A DNA stretch of 64,000 nucleotides from Rufibacter tibetensis (lineage in GTDB: Bacteria; Bacteroidota; Bacteroidia; Cytophagales; Hymenobacteraceae). This document shows, in pieces, positions 11,201-18,452 of the stretch. Where the stretch lies: NCBI RefSeq assembly GCF_001310085.1, contig NZ_CP012643.1:3393501-3457500 (forward strand), in the 5' to 3' direction. Under the pieces are notes generated by a model that saw only the letters and a list, made by a program, of their open reading frames with translations, was not told the DNA's origin and did no database searches. The translations under genes and the position numbers were made by a program. Position 1 is the stretch's first letter; every line of letters begins with the position of its first letter.

Positions 11201-11424
11201 TGCGTTTAAGAACCCTGACCTTGAAATATGACCTGCCGCTGAACACTAAGTACATTAAATCAGCCTCCTTCTATGCTACAGGTAACAACTTGCTGACCTT
11301 CTCTAAATACAAAGGATATGATCCTGAGTTTAGCGCCGGAGAAACCATCTTTGCCCAAGGAATAGATGTAGGGATGATTCCTCAGTTTAGATCAGTCCTG
11401 CTGGGTGTAAGAATAGGTCTGTAA
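8206..11424 (+). CDS. SusC/RagA-family TonB-linked outer-membrane transporter (second copy)
   Basis: A 1072-residue SusC-type receptor. The signal peptide ends near residue 27 (PVCAFAQ) and is followed by an unusually long linker (about 28-48) before the carboxypeptidase-D-like domain (GTVTAAATKLPLAGISVSI). The plug spans about 135-275 and includes LFLRGYSSLFTTNQPLIIVDG and the SusC box SIYGSKGANGAILITTG near 253. A beta-barrel follows. It is only distantly related to the first SusC in this window, so the two pairs probably handle different glycans or different parts of one glycan. The partner SusD starts 36 bp downstream. Confidence 0.94.
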   Translation: MSNFYKRIKELSFLLALASTPVCAFAQQTDSVQTVSDTVAVARKPVGGVMITGTVTAAATKLPLAGISVSIPGYSAALTDDKGNFSLSVPSTASTLTLEGEGFQRKEVPIKGRSNLAVSLYEGNFTSIYDLAVLPNSISKPINQVTGAVVSLDPIQQKWSTSAESPENYLQGKVAGLNVVRRSGTPGIGANLFLRGYSSLFTTNQPLIIVDGMIYDMNDYGGSIIKNHFTNPLSNIDIKDIDNITVIKDAASIYGSKGANGAILITTGRAQELATKIDFATYAGVNLTPNLIPVMNASNYRIYLSDVLKSSGLTDNQIQARPYMNDDVSRLGYYTYHNNTNWQEEVLKRSYSQNYYMRVVGGDNIAKYALSLGVLDSDGIVQNTGLQRYNTLFNADLNMTPKLTVNSNLAFTYSEQSLADQGIAPSTNPIFLGLIKAPFLSKNEISDEGITSPNLSDTDVFNVGNPSVLTSNIQTKGINYRFFGSAKFNYAFTKNLSASTQYGITYDKIRESFFVPRRGTSAEQLENAIAESRMGAQVQRLFATFSDTRLAYTNTFNNIHSVDGSIGFRYSKNESESDTGLGYNSATDELRTINTGAAALRRAGGEIGDWLWLNYYAGANYGLLSKYFLSFNVAVDGSSRFGKEAKDGISLFNRKFGVFPSVGAAWLVSSENFMAGVDFIDMLKLRTTYSISGNDDIGNYTARQYYVSQSLLDFQGLVRGNIGNPALQWETNRKINAGVDLGFFNERLSVSVDAYRNVTDNMLVREQLISATGFDFMFTNNGKMLNKGLELSLNSRLVNTGFFKWDLGLTLSKYKNEVTDLSSDQFITQFAGANILTRVGQEANLFYGYKTNGVYTTNEEAAQSGLRTRTPSGEVVAFQGGDMRFVNFNNEGASMGVIDESDMVVIGNPNPDFTGMFNTRLEYKRFSLDTYFTFSKGNDIYNYTRAQLESASGTANQTDAVINRWRTDGQVTDMPRASWGDPVGNARFSDRWIEDGSYLRLRTLTLKYDLPLNTKYIKSASFYATGNNLLTFSKYKGYDPEFSAGETIFAQGIDVGMIPQFRSVLLGVRIGL

Positions 11425-11460
11425 GCTATAGAGTTCATAAAAGCATTAAGTTAGTAACAC

Positions 11461-13143
11461 ATGAAAAATAAATTTATCAGGTCCATAGCTCGTGTAGTGC
11501 CCATTGTTCTTCTTGGCTTAAGCACCTTCTCCTGTAGCGATATGCTTGATATAGCGCCTGAAACTACATTAGATGAAGGGCAGGCCTATCAGAATATCTT
11601 TGATGCAGATGCGGCGGTAATTGGAGTATATGGCAAGTTCATGAATCTGGCAGAACGGCACGTTGTCTTAAACGAGCTTAGGGCTGATCTGCTGAATGTG
11701 ACTCCAAACGCAGCTGGTACTCCTGATCTGCTGCAGATCAATTACCACACAGTACAGCCAGAAAATAGATATGCTGATCCAAGGCCTTTCTATGAAGTAA
11801 TCATCAACTGTAATGATGTTCTGCACAACTTCAACAAGATGGTTAGTGAGAACAAGATCACCAGAGATGAGTACAACCAGCGGTATTCAGATATAGCGGC
11901 CCTTAGAAGCTGGGTGTACCTGCAATTAGGTATTCAGTACGGGCGCATACCTTATATCACAGCCCCATTAGCAAAAGTAGATGACCTGACAGACCAGTCT
12001 AAGTTCCAGAAAGTTGAATTTGAGGTATTGCTGGACAGCCTAATCTCTGTGACTGAAAAGATACCGCACAAAGACCTGTATCCTACTGGGAGTTCCCTTA
12101 TGACCAACATAGGAGGATTCAATACCCAAAAGTTTTTTGTGAATAAGCGTCTGGTGTTAGGAGACCTGCATTTATGGAAGGGCAACTATACCCAAGCCGC
12201 TACACACTACAGAGTGATCATGGAAACAGGAGCTGCCGACGCCTCAAGAGGAGCCAGGTTCTATGACCAGTATAAAGTAAGCTGGAGCAACCCCTTTAAC
12301 CATTCAGTAGGTTTTAATGGTAGCCAGACAAACGTCTGGAACTATGAGTGGGTATGGGATTTGCCATTTAGCCCAAATTTTAGCCCTACAAACCCGTTCA
12401 TCAGGTTATTTGCGAATGCAGGAGGTTCTTATTTACTAAAACCTTCACAGACTGCCATTGATAAATGGGCAAGTCAAACTAGAAACAATTTAACCCCAGG
12501 TGATAACAGGGGTGAGTGGGCTGTCACGTACCAATTGGGGCAACCGGTAGTAGGAAAGTATCTGCAGAACTTTAATGCAGCCCTGCCTTTTGAAAACAGA
12601 GGCAACTGGTTTCTGGCACGTGCCTCACTGGTACACCTGCGGTTTGCTGAAGCAGCCAACCGGAATGGTCACTCCAAGCTAGCAGAGGCCTTTTTGCAAC
12701 GTGGTATCAAGGCTAATTTTACTGATCCCAACCTTCCCACAACAAATCCAGACGTAACTAATACCCAGCAGACCTTTTTACCGGCCCCGTACAATTTTGA
12801 TGCCCGCGAAGGAACATTTCCTTTCTTCAGGGGAGATTGGTACCGCCACATTGGCCTGAGAGAAAGAGCAGGTTTGCAAATCGTCAACTTCAACGTTCCT
12901 GGTGCGCAAGAGCCTTTAATGATTCGCATTGAAAATGCTTTGATTGATGAAGCTGCACTTGAGTTGGCTTTTGAAGGCCACAGATGGCAGGATTTATTGA
13001 GAATTGCCAGGAGAAGAAATGATCCGGCTTTCTTAGCAGATAAAGTGTATGATAAATTAATCAAAGCAAATGACCCAAGAGCAGCAGAGGTAAGAGCAAG
13101 ATTAATGGATCCAAATAACTGGTACCTACCTTTTAAGATGTGA
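11461..13143 (+). CDS. SusD/RagB-family glycan-binding outer-membrane lipoprotein (second copy)
   Basis: A 560-residue SusD homologue with a lipobox ending at Cys25 (STFSC). The N-terminal region (SDMLDIAPETTLDEGQAYQN), the helical TPR scaffold and the C-terminal signature LELAFEGHRWQDLLRIAR near residues 497-514 are present. It partners the preceding SusC. It is the last gene of the cluster, since a strong intrinsic terminator begins about 100 bp after its stop. Confidence 0.94.
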   Translation: MKNKFIRSIARVVPIVLLGLSTFSCSDMLDIAPETTLDEGQAYQNIFDADAAVIGVYGKFMNLAERHVVLNELRADLLNVTPNAAGTPDLLQINYHTVQPENRYADPRPFYEVIINCNDVLHNFNKMVSENKITRDEYNQRYSDIAALRSWVYLQLGIQYGRIPYITAPLAKVDDLTDQSKFQKVEFEVLLDSLISVTEKIPHKDLYPTGSSLMTNIGGFNTQKFFVNKRLVLGDLHLWKGNYTQAATHYRVIMETGAADASRGARFYDQYKVSWSNPFNHSVGFNGSQTNVWNYEWVWDLPFSPNFSPTNPFIRLFANAGGSYLLKPSQTAIDKWASQTRNNLTPGDNRGEWAVTYQLGQPVVGKYLQNFNAALPFENRGNWFLARASLVHLRFAEAANRNGHSKLAEAFLQRGIKANFTDPNLPTTNPDVTNTQQTFLPAPYNFDAREGTFPFFRGDWYRHIGLRERAGLQIVNFNVPGAQEPLMIRIENALIDEAALELAFEGHRWQDLLRIARRRNDPAFLADKVYDKLIKANDPRAAEVRARLMDPNNWYLPFKM

Positions 13144-13845
13144 TAGCTAAATGGTCATTAAAGCAGAAACACCTTAGTTGATATAGCAGTTTAACCTGCG
13201 TACTTTGAGGTCTGTTTAGATCTACTAAAAGCGATGATCTTAAACCCTGGCATGTACTGCACTTGCCAGGGTTTTTTTTCTGCTGCACGGGAGAAACGGG
13301 AAATATTGTGGGGTGATTATAAGTAGCGGCAAAATCTACAGTCCTGCTGCTGTGAAAATTACCTTCACAGGTTGCCTTTCCTGAATACCTAATTATTTGT
13401 TGTAACATCTGTTATAAGGCTGTTTTTTGAATAATGGCTTCAAAACGCATTCTCCTTTTCTTCTGAACAGGCAGTAAGCCACATCTTTTAGACTCATTTT
13501 TGCCTTGCTGTTCCTTTTCCCAAAAGCAATAAAAATTTATTCAATTAACGGAAAGTCAACTATACCCTTTTCGTAAATAAAGTAGCGCTAGAGCAATGAA
13601 AACCCATCCTATCTGGTCATATTTGGTTATCTAGATTCTGTCAAATAAACTAGCCCAATTAGTTGTTCATCTTTGCTGCAAAGTAGCAGTGCTGACTGCA
13701 GTATTCTATGGTGTAGAATAGTCATTAGAGTAAAACCTGTTACATCCGTTTAGATAGAAATGGCTTTTATGGAAGAGTTATTTCAAGAAGTGAAAGGTAG
13801 TTCTATCAACCCTTTTAAGGGGGTAACCTCATAATTAAGTTAGAA
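13144..13845. other. Intergenic region between the SusCD cluster and the GH2 gene
   Basis: 702 bp without a convincing gene. Its first part holds the terminator of the SusCD cluster. The remainder is AT-rich and presumably contains the promoter of the GH2 gene. I saw several near matches to the Bacteroidota -7 element TAnnTTTG but none with a convincing -33 partner. The only open frame here (minus strand, 13133-13408) has no protein-like features. Confidence 0.6.
13242..13279 (+). terminator. Rho-independent terminator of the SusCD-FAS1 cluster
   Basis: A perfect 11-bp stem (AAACCCTGGCA at 13242-13252, complement at 13264-13274) has an 11-base loop and is followed by a run of T. This is a textbook intrinsic terminator about 100 bp past the last SusD stop. 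Confidence 0.9.
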
Positions 13846-16830
13846 ATGAAAGTAAGATTGTTTTTCTCCCTTTTCCTTGTCCTCCTGGTGCTTGATGCCA
13901 CGGCCCAACGGACCAAATACAACTTCAATTCAGACTGGAAAGTACTGGTGGGTGACCCTGCCGGTGCCAAAGACGCCGGTTTCGCAGATCAATCCTGGAA
14001 AAAGGTGACCTTGCCGTATGCCTGGAACGAGGATGATGCCTTCAGAAAAGACATTGTGGATCATCCTACGGGTATTGCCTGGTACCGGAAGCGCTTTAAA
14101 CTACCTGCCTCAGCCAAAGGTCAGAAAGTGTTTCTGGAGTTTGAAGGCATCCGGCAGGCTGGTGATTTCTATTTGAATGGGGTGCATATTGGTCTGCACG
14201 AAAATGGCGTGACAGCCTTTGGTTTTGACGTGACCGATGTGGTAAAGACTGGAAACGAAGAAAACGTACTGGCGGTAAGAACAGATAATGACTGGAATTA
14301 CAGAGAGAAGGCAACCAATACAAAATTCCAGTGGGAAGATAAGAACTTCAACGCCAATTACGGGGGCATCAATAAGAACGTGTATTTGCATGTAATGCCG
14401 AAAGTGTACCAAACACTCCCGTTGTTCAGTAATCTGGGCACTACCGGGGTGTATGTGTACGCTGATAATTTTGACATCAAAGGCAAGTCAGCCACCATCC
14501 ATGCCGAGTCTCAGGTAAAAAATGAAACAGGTCAACCTCAGCAGGTAGCCTATGACGTCATAATCTCTGATCTGAAAAACAAGGTTGTGAAAACCTTCAG
14601 CGGAGAAAAGGTGACCTTGGCCCCCGGCGAAACGAAAATCCTACAAGCTTCTTCTAAAGTATCTGACCTGAATTTCTGGAGCTGGGGCTACGGGTACTTG
14701 TATGACGTGAAGACTGTGTTAAAAATAAATAACAAGCCGACAGATGCTGTCACCACCAAGACAGGTTTCCGGAAAACAGCCTTTAAAGACGGAATGATTT
14801 ACCTGAACGACCGGGTGATTATGGTGCATGGCTATGCCCAGCGCACCTCTAATGAATGGCCAGCAATTGGGTTGTCGGTTCCTGCCTGGCTGAGTGATTA
14901 CAGCAACGGGCTCATGGTTGAAAGTGGCGGGAACCTTGTGCGCTGGATGCACATTGCCCCCTGGAAGCAGGACGTGGAATCATGTGACCGCGTAGGCCTC
15001 ATGCAAGCCATGCCCGCTGGCGATGCCGAAAAGGATGTGGAAGGCGTACGTTGGGACCAACGGAAAGCTGTCATGCGCGACGCGATCATCTACAATAAAA
15101 ACAACCCCAGCATTGTGTTTTACGAGAGCGGCAATGAGAGCATCAGCGAAGCACACATGGCAGAAATGAAAGCCATCCGGGACCAATATGATCCCAAAGG
15201 CGGACGGGCCATCGGTTCGCGCGAAATGCTGGACAGCAAAATTGCCGAATACGGGGGCGAAATGCTGTACACAAACAAAAGCGCTGATATCCCGCTGTGG
15301 GCCACGGAATACTCCCGCGATGAGGGCTCCCGCAAGTACTGGGATGAGTTTACGCCTCCTTACCACAAAGACGGTGACGGACCCCTGCACAAAGGAGAAT
15401 CTGCCGCCGCTTACAACCGCAACATGGAAAGCCATGCCGCCGAGAACGTGAAACGCTGGTTTGAGTTCTGGAACGAAAGACCTGGCACCGGCAAAAGAGT
15501 GAGCAGCGGCGGAGTAAACATTATTTGGTCTGAAAGCAATACCCACCACCGCGGTGAAAACAATTACCGCCGCAGCGGCGAAGTAGATGCCCTCAGAATC
15601 AAGAAGCAGAACTTCTATGCCCACCAGGTGATGTGGGACGGTTGGGTAAGCCCCGAAAAGCAGGGCTTGCACATTGTGGGCCATTGGAACTACGCCCCCG
15701 GTATGAAGAAAGACATTCTCGTTATCTCCTCGGCAGAGAAGGTAGAATTAAAAGTAAATGGAAAGTCGCTGGGCTATGGTGCCAAAAGTGATGGGTTCCT
15801 GTTCACTTTCAAAAATGTAGAGTGGAGGCCAAGCAACATCAGCGCCGTAGGGTATGATGCCAACAACAAACAAATCTGCACGAATGTCATCCATACCGTA
15901 GGTGCTCCTGTGGCGTTACGGTTAACCCAGATCAAACGACCTACTGATTTTTTCGCCAACGGCCATGACTTGGCGTTAGTAGAAGTGGAAGTGGTAGATG
16001 CCAAAGGCAACCGGGTACCCACGGCTTTGAACATGGTCAACTATACCTTGGATGGTCCTGCTGAGTGGAGAGGCGGTATGGCCATGGGACCAGACAATTA
16101 CATCATGGCCAAAAGCTTCCCGGTAGAAGGAGGAGTGAACCGGTTTTTAATTCGCTCCACTACCACTCCTGGCACTATCAAGGTCAAGGCCACTGCTGAG
16201 GGACTCAAAGAAGCGGCTCTAACGCTAACTACCAAACCTTTTAAGGTAGAAGACGGACTGGCCACTACCTTGCCGTCTGCTGGGTTGCCCTCTATCTTAG
16301 ACAAAGGCCCTACTCCATCTACTCCTTCCTTCATCATGACCCGTACTCCACTTAAAGTCGTGGGAGCTACCGCCGGTGCCAATGCAGACAGTGCTTTCTA
16401 CAGCTATGATGACAATGAGCTTTCAGATTGGGTAAATGATGGAAAGCTCTCCACTGCTTGGATTGAGTACACCCTGGAAAGAGAAGCTATTGTGAGTGAA
16501 ATCACTGTGAAACTAAATAATTTCCGGTCTAGGGTGTATCCGTTAATCATCACCGTAGATGGTAAAGAAGCGTTCAGAGGCAATACCAAGAACTCACTGG
16601 GTTACTATACAATCAAATGCACTCCGCAGAAAGGTACCAAGGTCAGGATTCAACTGGCTGGTGCCACGGCTGCCAGTGGCGGCAATACAGGAGTGGAAGT
16701 GAACGGTAAAAAGCTTGATGATGGGGTAGCCCGGGACGATGCGAAAGCCAAAGGCACTATGAGCATCATAGAGGCTGAAATTTATGAAAGCCTTTCAGAT
16801 GGCGTGAAAACAGCTTCCCGCAAAAACTAG
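13846..16830 (+). CDS. Secreted GH2-family glycosidase (beta-galactosidase-like) with C-terminal discoidin-like domain
   Basis: This 994-residue exported enzyme (signal peptide 1-21, ending DATAQ) should cleave terminal beta-linked sugars in the periplasm or at the surface. A GH2 jelly-roll sugar-binding domain (about 25-190; GIAWYRKRFKLP, FYLNGVHIGLHENGV) and an Ig-like domain (about 200-300) precede a TIM barrel (about 305-600). In the barrel the acid/base is probably Glu431 (IVFYESGNES, Asn430-Glu431). The nucleophile is probably Glu488 (WATEYS). The C-terminal modules resemble the DUF4982 and GH2-C5 families, and a discoidin-like beta domain covers about 850-985. Substrate specificity (galactoside, glucuronide or other) cannot be fixed. 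It lies 700 bp after the SusCD cluster on the same strand and probably serves the same glycan, though it is a separate transcription unit. Confidence 0.88.
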   Translation: MKVRLFFSLFLVLLVLDATAQRTKYNFNSDWKVLVGDPAGAKDAGFADQSWKKVTLPYAWNEDDAFRKDIVDHPTGIAWYRKRFKLPASAKGQKVFLEFEGIRQAGDFYLNGVHIGLHENGVTAFGFDVTDVVKTGNEENVLAVRTDNDWNYREKATNTKFQWEDKNFNANYGGINKNVYLHVMPKVYQTLPLFSNLGTTGVYVYADNFDIKGKSATIHAESQVKNETGQPQQVAYDVIISDLKNKVVKTFSGEKVTLAPGETKILQASSKVSDLNFWSWGYGYLYDVKTVLKINNKPTDAVTTKTGFRKTAFKDGMIYLNDRVIMVHGYAQRTSNEWPAIGLSVPAWLSDYSNGLMVESGGNLVRWMHIAPWKQDVESCDRVGLMQAMPAGDAEKDVEGVRWDQRKAVMRDAIIYNKNNPSIVFYESGNESISEAHMAEMKAIRDQYDPKGGRAIGSREMLDSKIAEYGGEMLYTNKSADIPLWATEYSRDEGSRKYWDEFTPPYHKDGDGPLHKGESAAAYNRNMESHAAENVKRWFEFWNERPGTGKRVSSGGVNIIWSESNTHHRGENNYRRSGEVDALRIKKQNFYAHQVMWDGWVSPEKQGLHIVGHWNYAPGMKKDILVISSAEKVELKVNGKSLGYGAKSDGFLFTFKNVEWRPSNISAVGYDANNKQICTNVIHTVGAPVALRLTQIKRPTDFFANGHDLALVEVEVVDAKGNRVPTALNMVNYTLDGPAEWRGGMAMGPDNYIMAKSFPVEGGVNRFLIRSTTTPGTIKVKATAEGLKEAALTLTTKPFKVEDGLATTLPSAGLPSILDKGPTPSTPSFIMTRTPLKVVGATAGANADSAFYSYDDNELSDWVNDGKLSTAWIEYTLEREAIVSEITVKLNNFRSRVYPLIITVDGKEAFRGNTKNSLGYYTIKCTPQKGTKVRIQLAGATAASGGNTGVEVNGKKLDDGVARDDAKAKGTMSIIEAEIYESLSDGVKTASRKN

Positions 16831-17638
16831 TTAAGGAGAGCTTTAACTAGAAGCGCCTATACTAAGAACCTACCTTCAACTCAATTAAAATGGTTTAAAA
16901 CATGGCCAATGGGCTTATCTAGAGCTTCACTTTGAGAAAACTCAAAGTCTCTGAAGTATCAAAAGCTATAGACGTTGGTATAGGTGTTAAAGTGTTTGTA
17001 TTAAAAAAGAGGCTGTTCTCACTAGGAACAGCCTCTTTTGGTTTATAAGGTTTTGTCAATGGTTTATCAGAAAGATGAACGCTGATTTTTGATGATCAAC
17101 TAATAACTGTTTTAAGGTCATTTATATAAAAACTACTCAGATGCATGCTATGGTTAATAGTAATCTAACCAACATTTGCCTTTTGCTTTGGGAAATTGTT
17201 TATGCCTTCGATTTAATAAATTATTGATGGGGGCTTACAGGATAGAGCAGGATACAAATTGAATTTAAATAGATTAGTTTTCGTGTGCTAAGATACTTTA
17301 TCCATAGGTCCCGTAATTTGCTTTAGGAGCAATACGGGGTTCTAATGATTATAATTTATTATAAAAGTTTATGAAAGGTAATATTTGGTTTATATAGGTG
17401 TTGTAGTATCCAGTATGAGTAATCCTTATTATTAGGTAAATTGTTTATAGTGTTTTATTGGCTGAATAATAATGAATTGCTATTTGGGTGCTTATTGTTT
17501 TAAATATCATCGATCTGTCAATTAAAAAATAGGAATCAAATAGAGGAGGTTGAAAATGGTGTATGAAAGCGATAAAGCCTTAAAAGTTTTGTGTCCTTTT
17601 TGATGTAGGCCACTTCAGATTAAACGGAAAATGAAATT
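16831..17638. other. Intergenic region with terminator and a second imperfect hairpin
   Basis: About 800 bp, mostly AT-rich and without a recognisable gene. It contains the GH2 terminator and, at 17310-17338, an imperfect hairpin whose arms are CCCGTA-AT-TTGCT and AGCAATACGGG around a 5-base loop. That hairpin lies 300 bp before the next small gene and could belong to an untranslated leader or a small RNA; nothing more can be supported. Confidence 0.5.
17005..17039 (+). terminator. Terminator downstream of the GH2 gene
   Basis: A perfect 14-bp stem (AAAAGAGGCTGTTC at 17005-17018, complement at 17026-17039) with a 7-base loop. The right arm ends in four T and the left arm begins with A-rich sequence, so it could act in both directions. 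Confidence 0.8.
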
Positions 17639-17908
17639 ATGGATTCGCCAAAACATATAGTTGCTATTGCCTCCAGGTATGGTGTTGTAATGCAACATAC
17701 TTTTAAAGACCTGTACTCAGCAGTTTTGTTTCTGAAAAAAGGAGCAAGGGAGGGAAAGCATTTACCTTTAGGAGCATTTGATCCATCAAACGGAATCATT
17801 TATACCCTAAGTGACTGTGATACTAGTTCTTCAATGAAAGTATTGAGTAAAAGTTTAGAAGGCTTTCTCAACTTAGGAATAGATGCCAAAAGTATAGAGG
17901 TGTACTAA
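17639..17908 (+). CDS. Small hypothetical protein (89 aa)
   Basis: An 89-residue soluble protein with no signal peptide, membrane segment or family I recognise. It has a balanced composition and a plausible alpha/beta pattern (VVMQHTFKDLYSAVLFLKKG; GAFDPSNGIIYTLSD), and coding-like sequence stands out against AT-rich flanks, so I think it is real. It is isolated: 800 bp from the gene before and 540 bp from the next. A 16-bp hairpin lies about 200 bp downstream. No function can be given. Confidence 0.55.
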   Translation: MDSPKHIVAIASRYGVVMQHTFKDLYSAVLFLKKGAREGKHLPLGAFDPSNGIIYTLSDCDTSSSMKVLSKSLEGFLNLGIDAKSIEVY

Positions 17909-18452
17909 AAGCCTAGCGCACTACTCTCGCAGATACAAGCAATCAACTTTGTAATATATAGCTTTTCAATCATCTTAATGTTTGAGAATTAAAGAAGTAA
18001 CTTTTATTTATACCAATATTTTGGTATTCCTGGATAAAAGTGAGGCTTGTGTAATGGCTAAATAGAAGGTCGACTATTGTGTTTTAAAGTCTTACATTGT
18101 CTATGTTTTTATCTTAACCTTGTTTATAGCTTATTTTATAGAAATGGGCTATAAACAAGGTTACTTTATGTCTGATTTTTTATTCTTTATATTTTCTTCT
18201 CTTTAGATTATTGAAGTTATTTTTCCTTGTAAATATTTTTGAGCGTCTTATTAGTTTTATGTAGGATTTTTAAAAACCACTTCAAAACGTGAATAGTAAA
18301 TGTGTTAAATAAATGCTAAGAAAATTATAAGTAATTAAATGTGCAGTGTCTCTTCTGAAAGCAATACCAAAAAATATATTAAATTTTAACATATAGTAAA
18401 TAAACCATAGGAAGCTTTTTTGGTCTAACTCCAAAAAATCACCCATCCTCCT
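17909..18452. other. Intergenic region before the OMP gene
   Basis: About 540 bp of AT-rich sequence. The only distinct structure is the 16-bp inverted repeat at 18115-18163. No open frame looks coding. Confidence 0.5.
18115..18163 (+). terminator. Long hairpin, probable terminator
   Basis: A perfect 16-bp inverted repeat (TAACCTTGTTTATAGC at 18115-18130, complement at 18148-18163) has a 17-base loop and is followed after about 12 bases by a T-rich stretch. It may terminate the small gene ending at 17908 or a non-coding transcript in between. Confidence 0.5.

Noticed and set aside
14980-15684. 234-codon minus-strand open frame
   Set aside because: It is antisense to the catalytic barrel of the GH2 enzyme, whose active-site motifs are intact. 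Composition (many Phe, His, Val, Ala) is that of a shadow frame.
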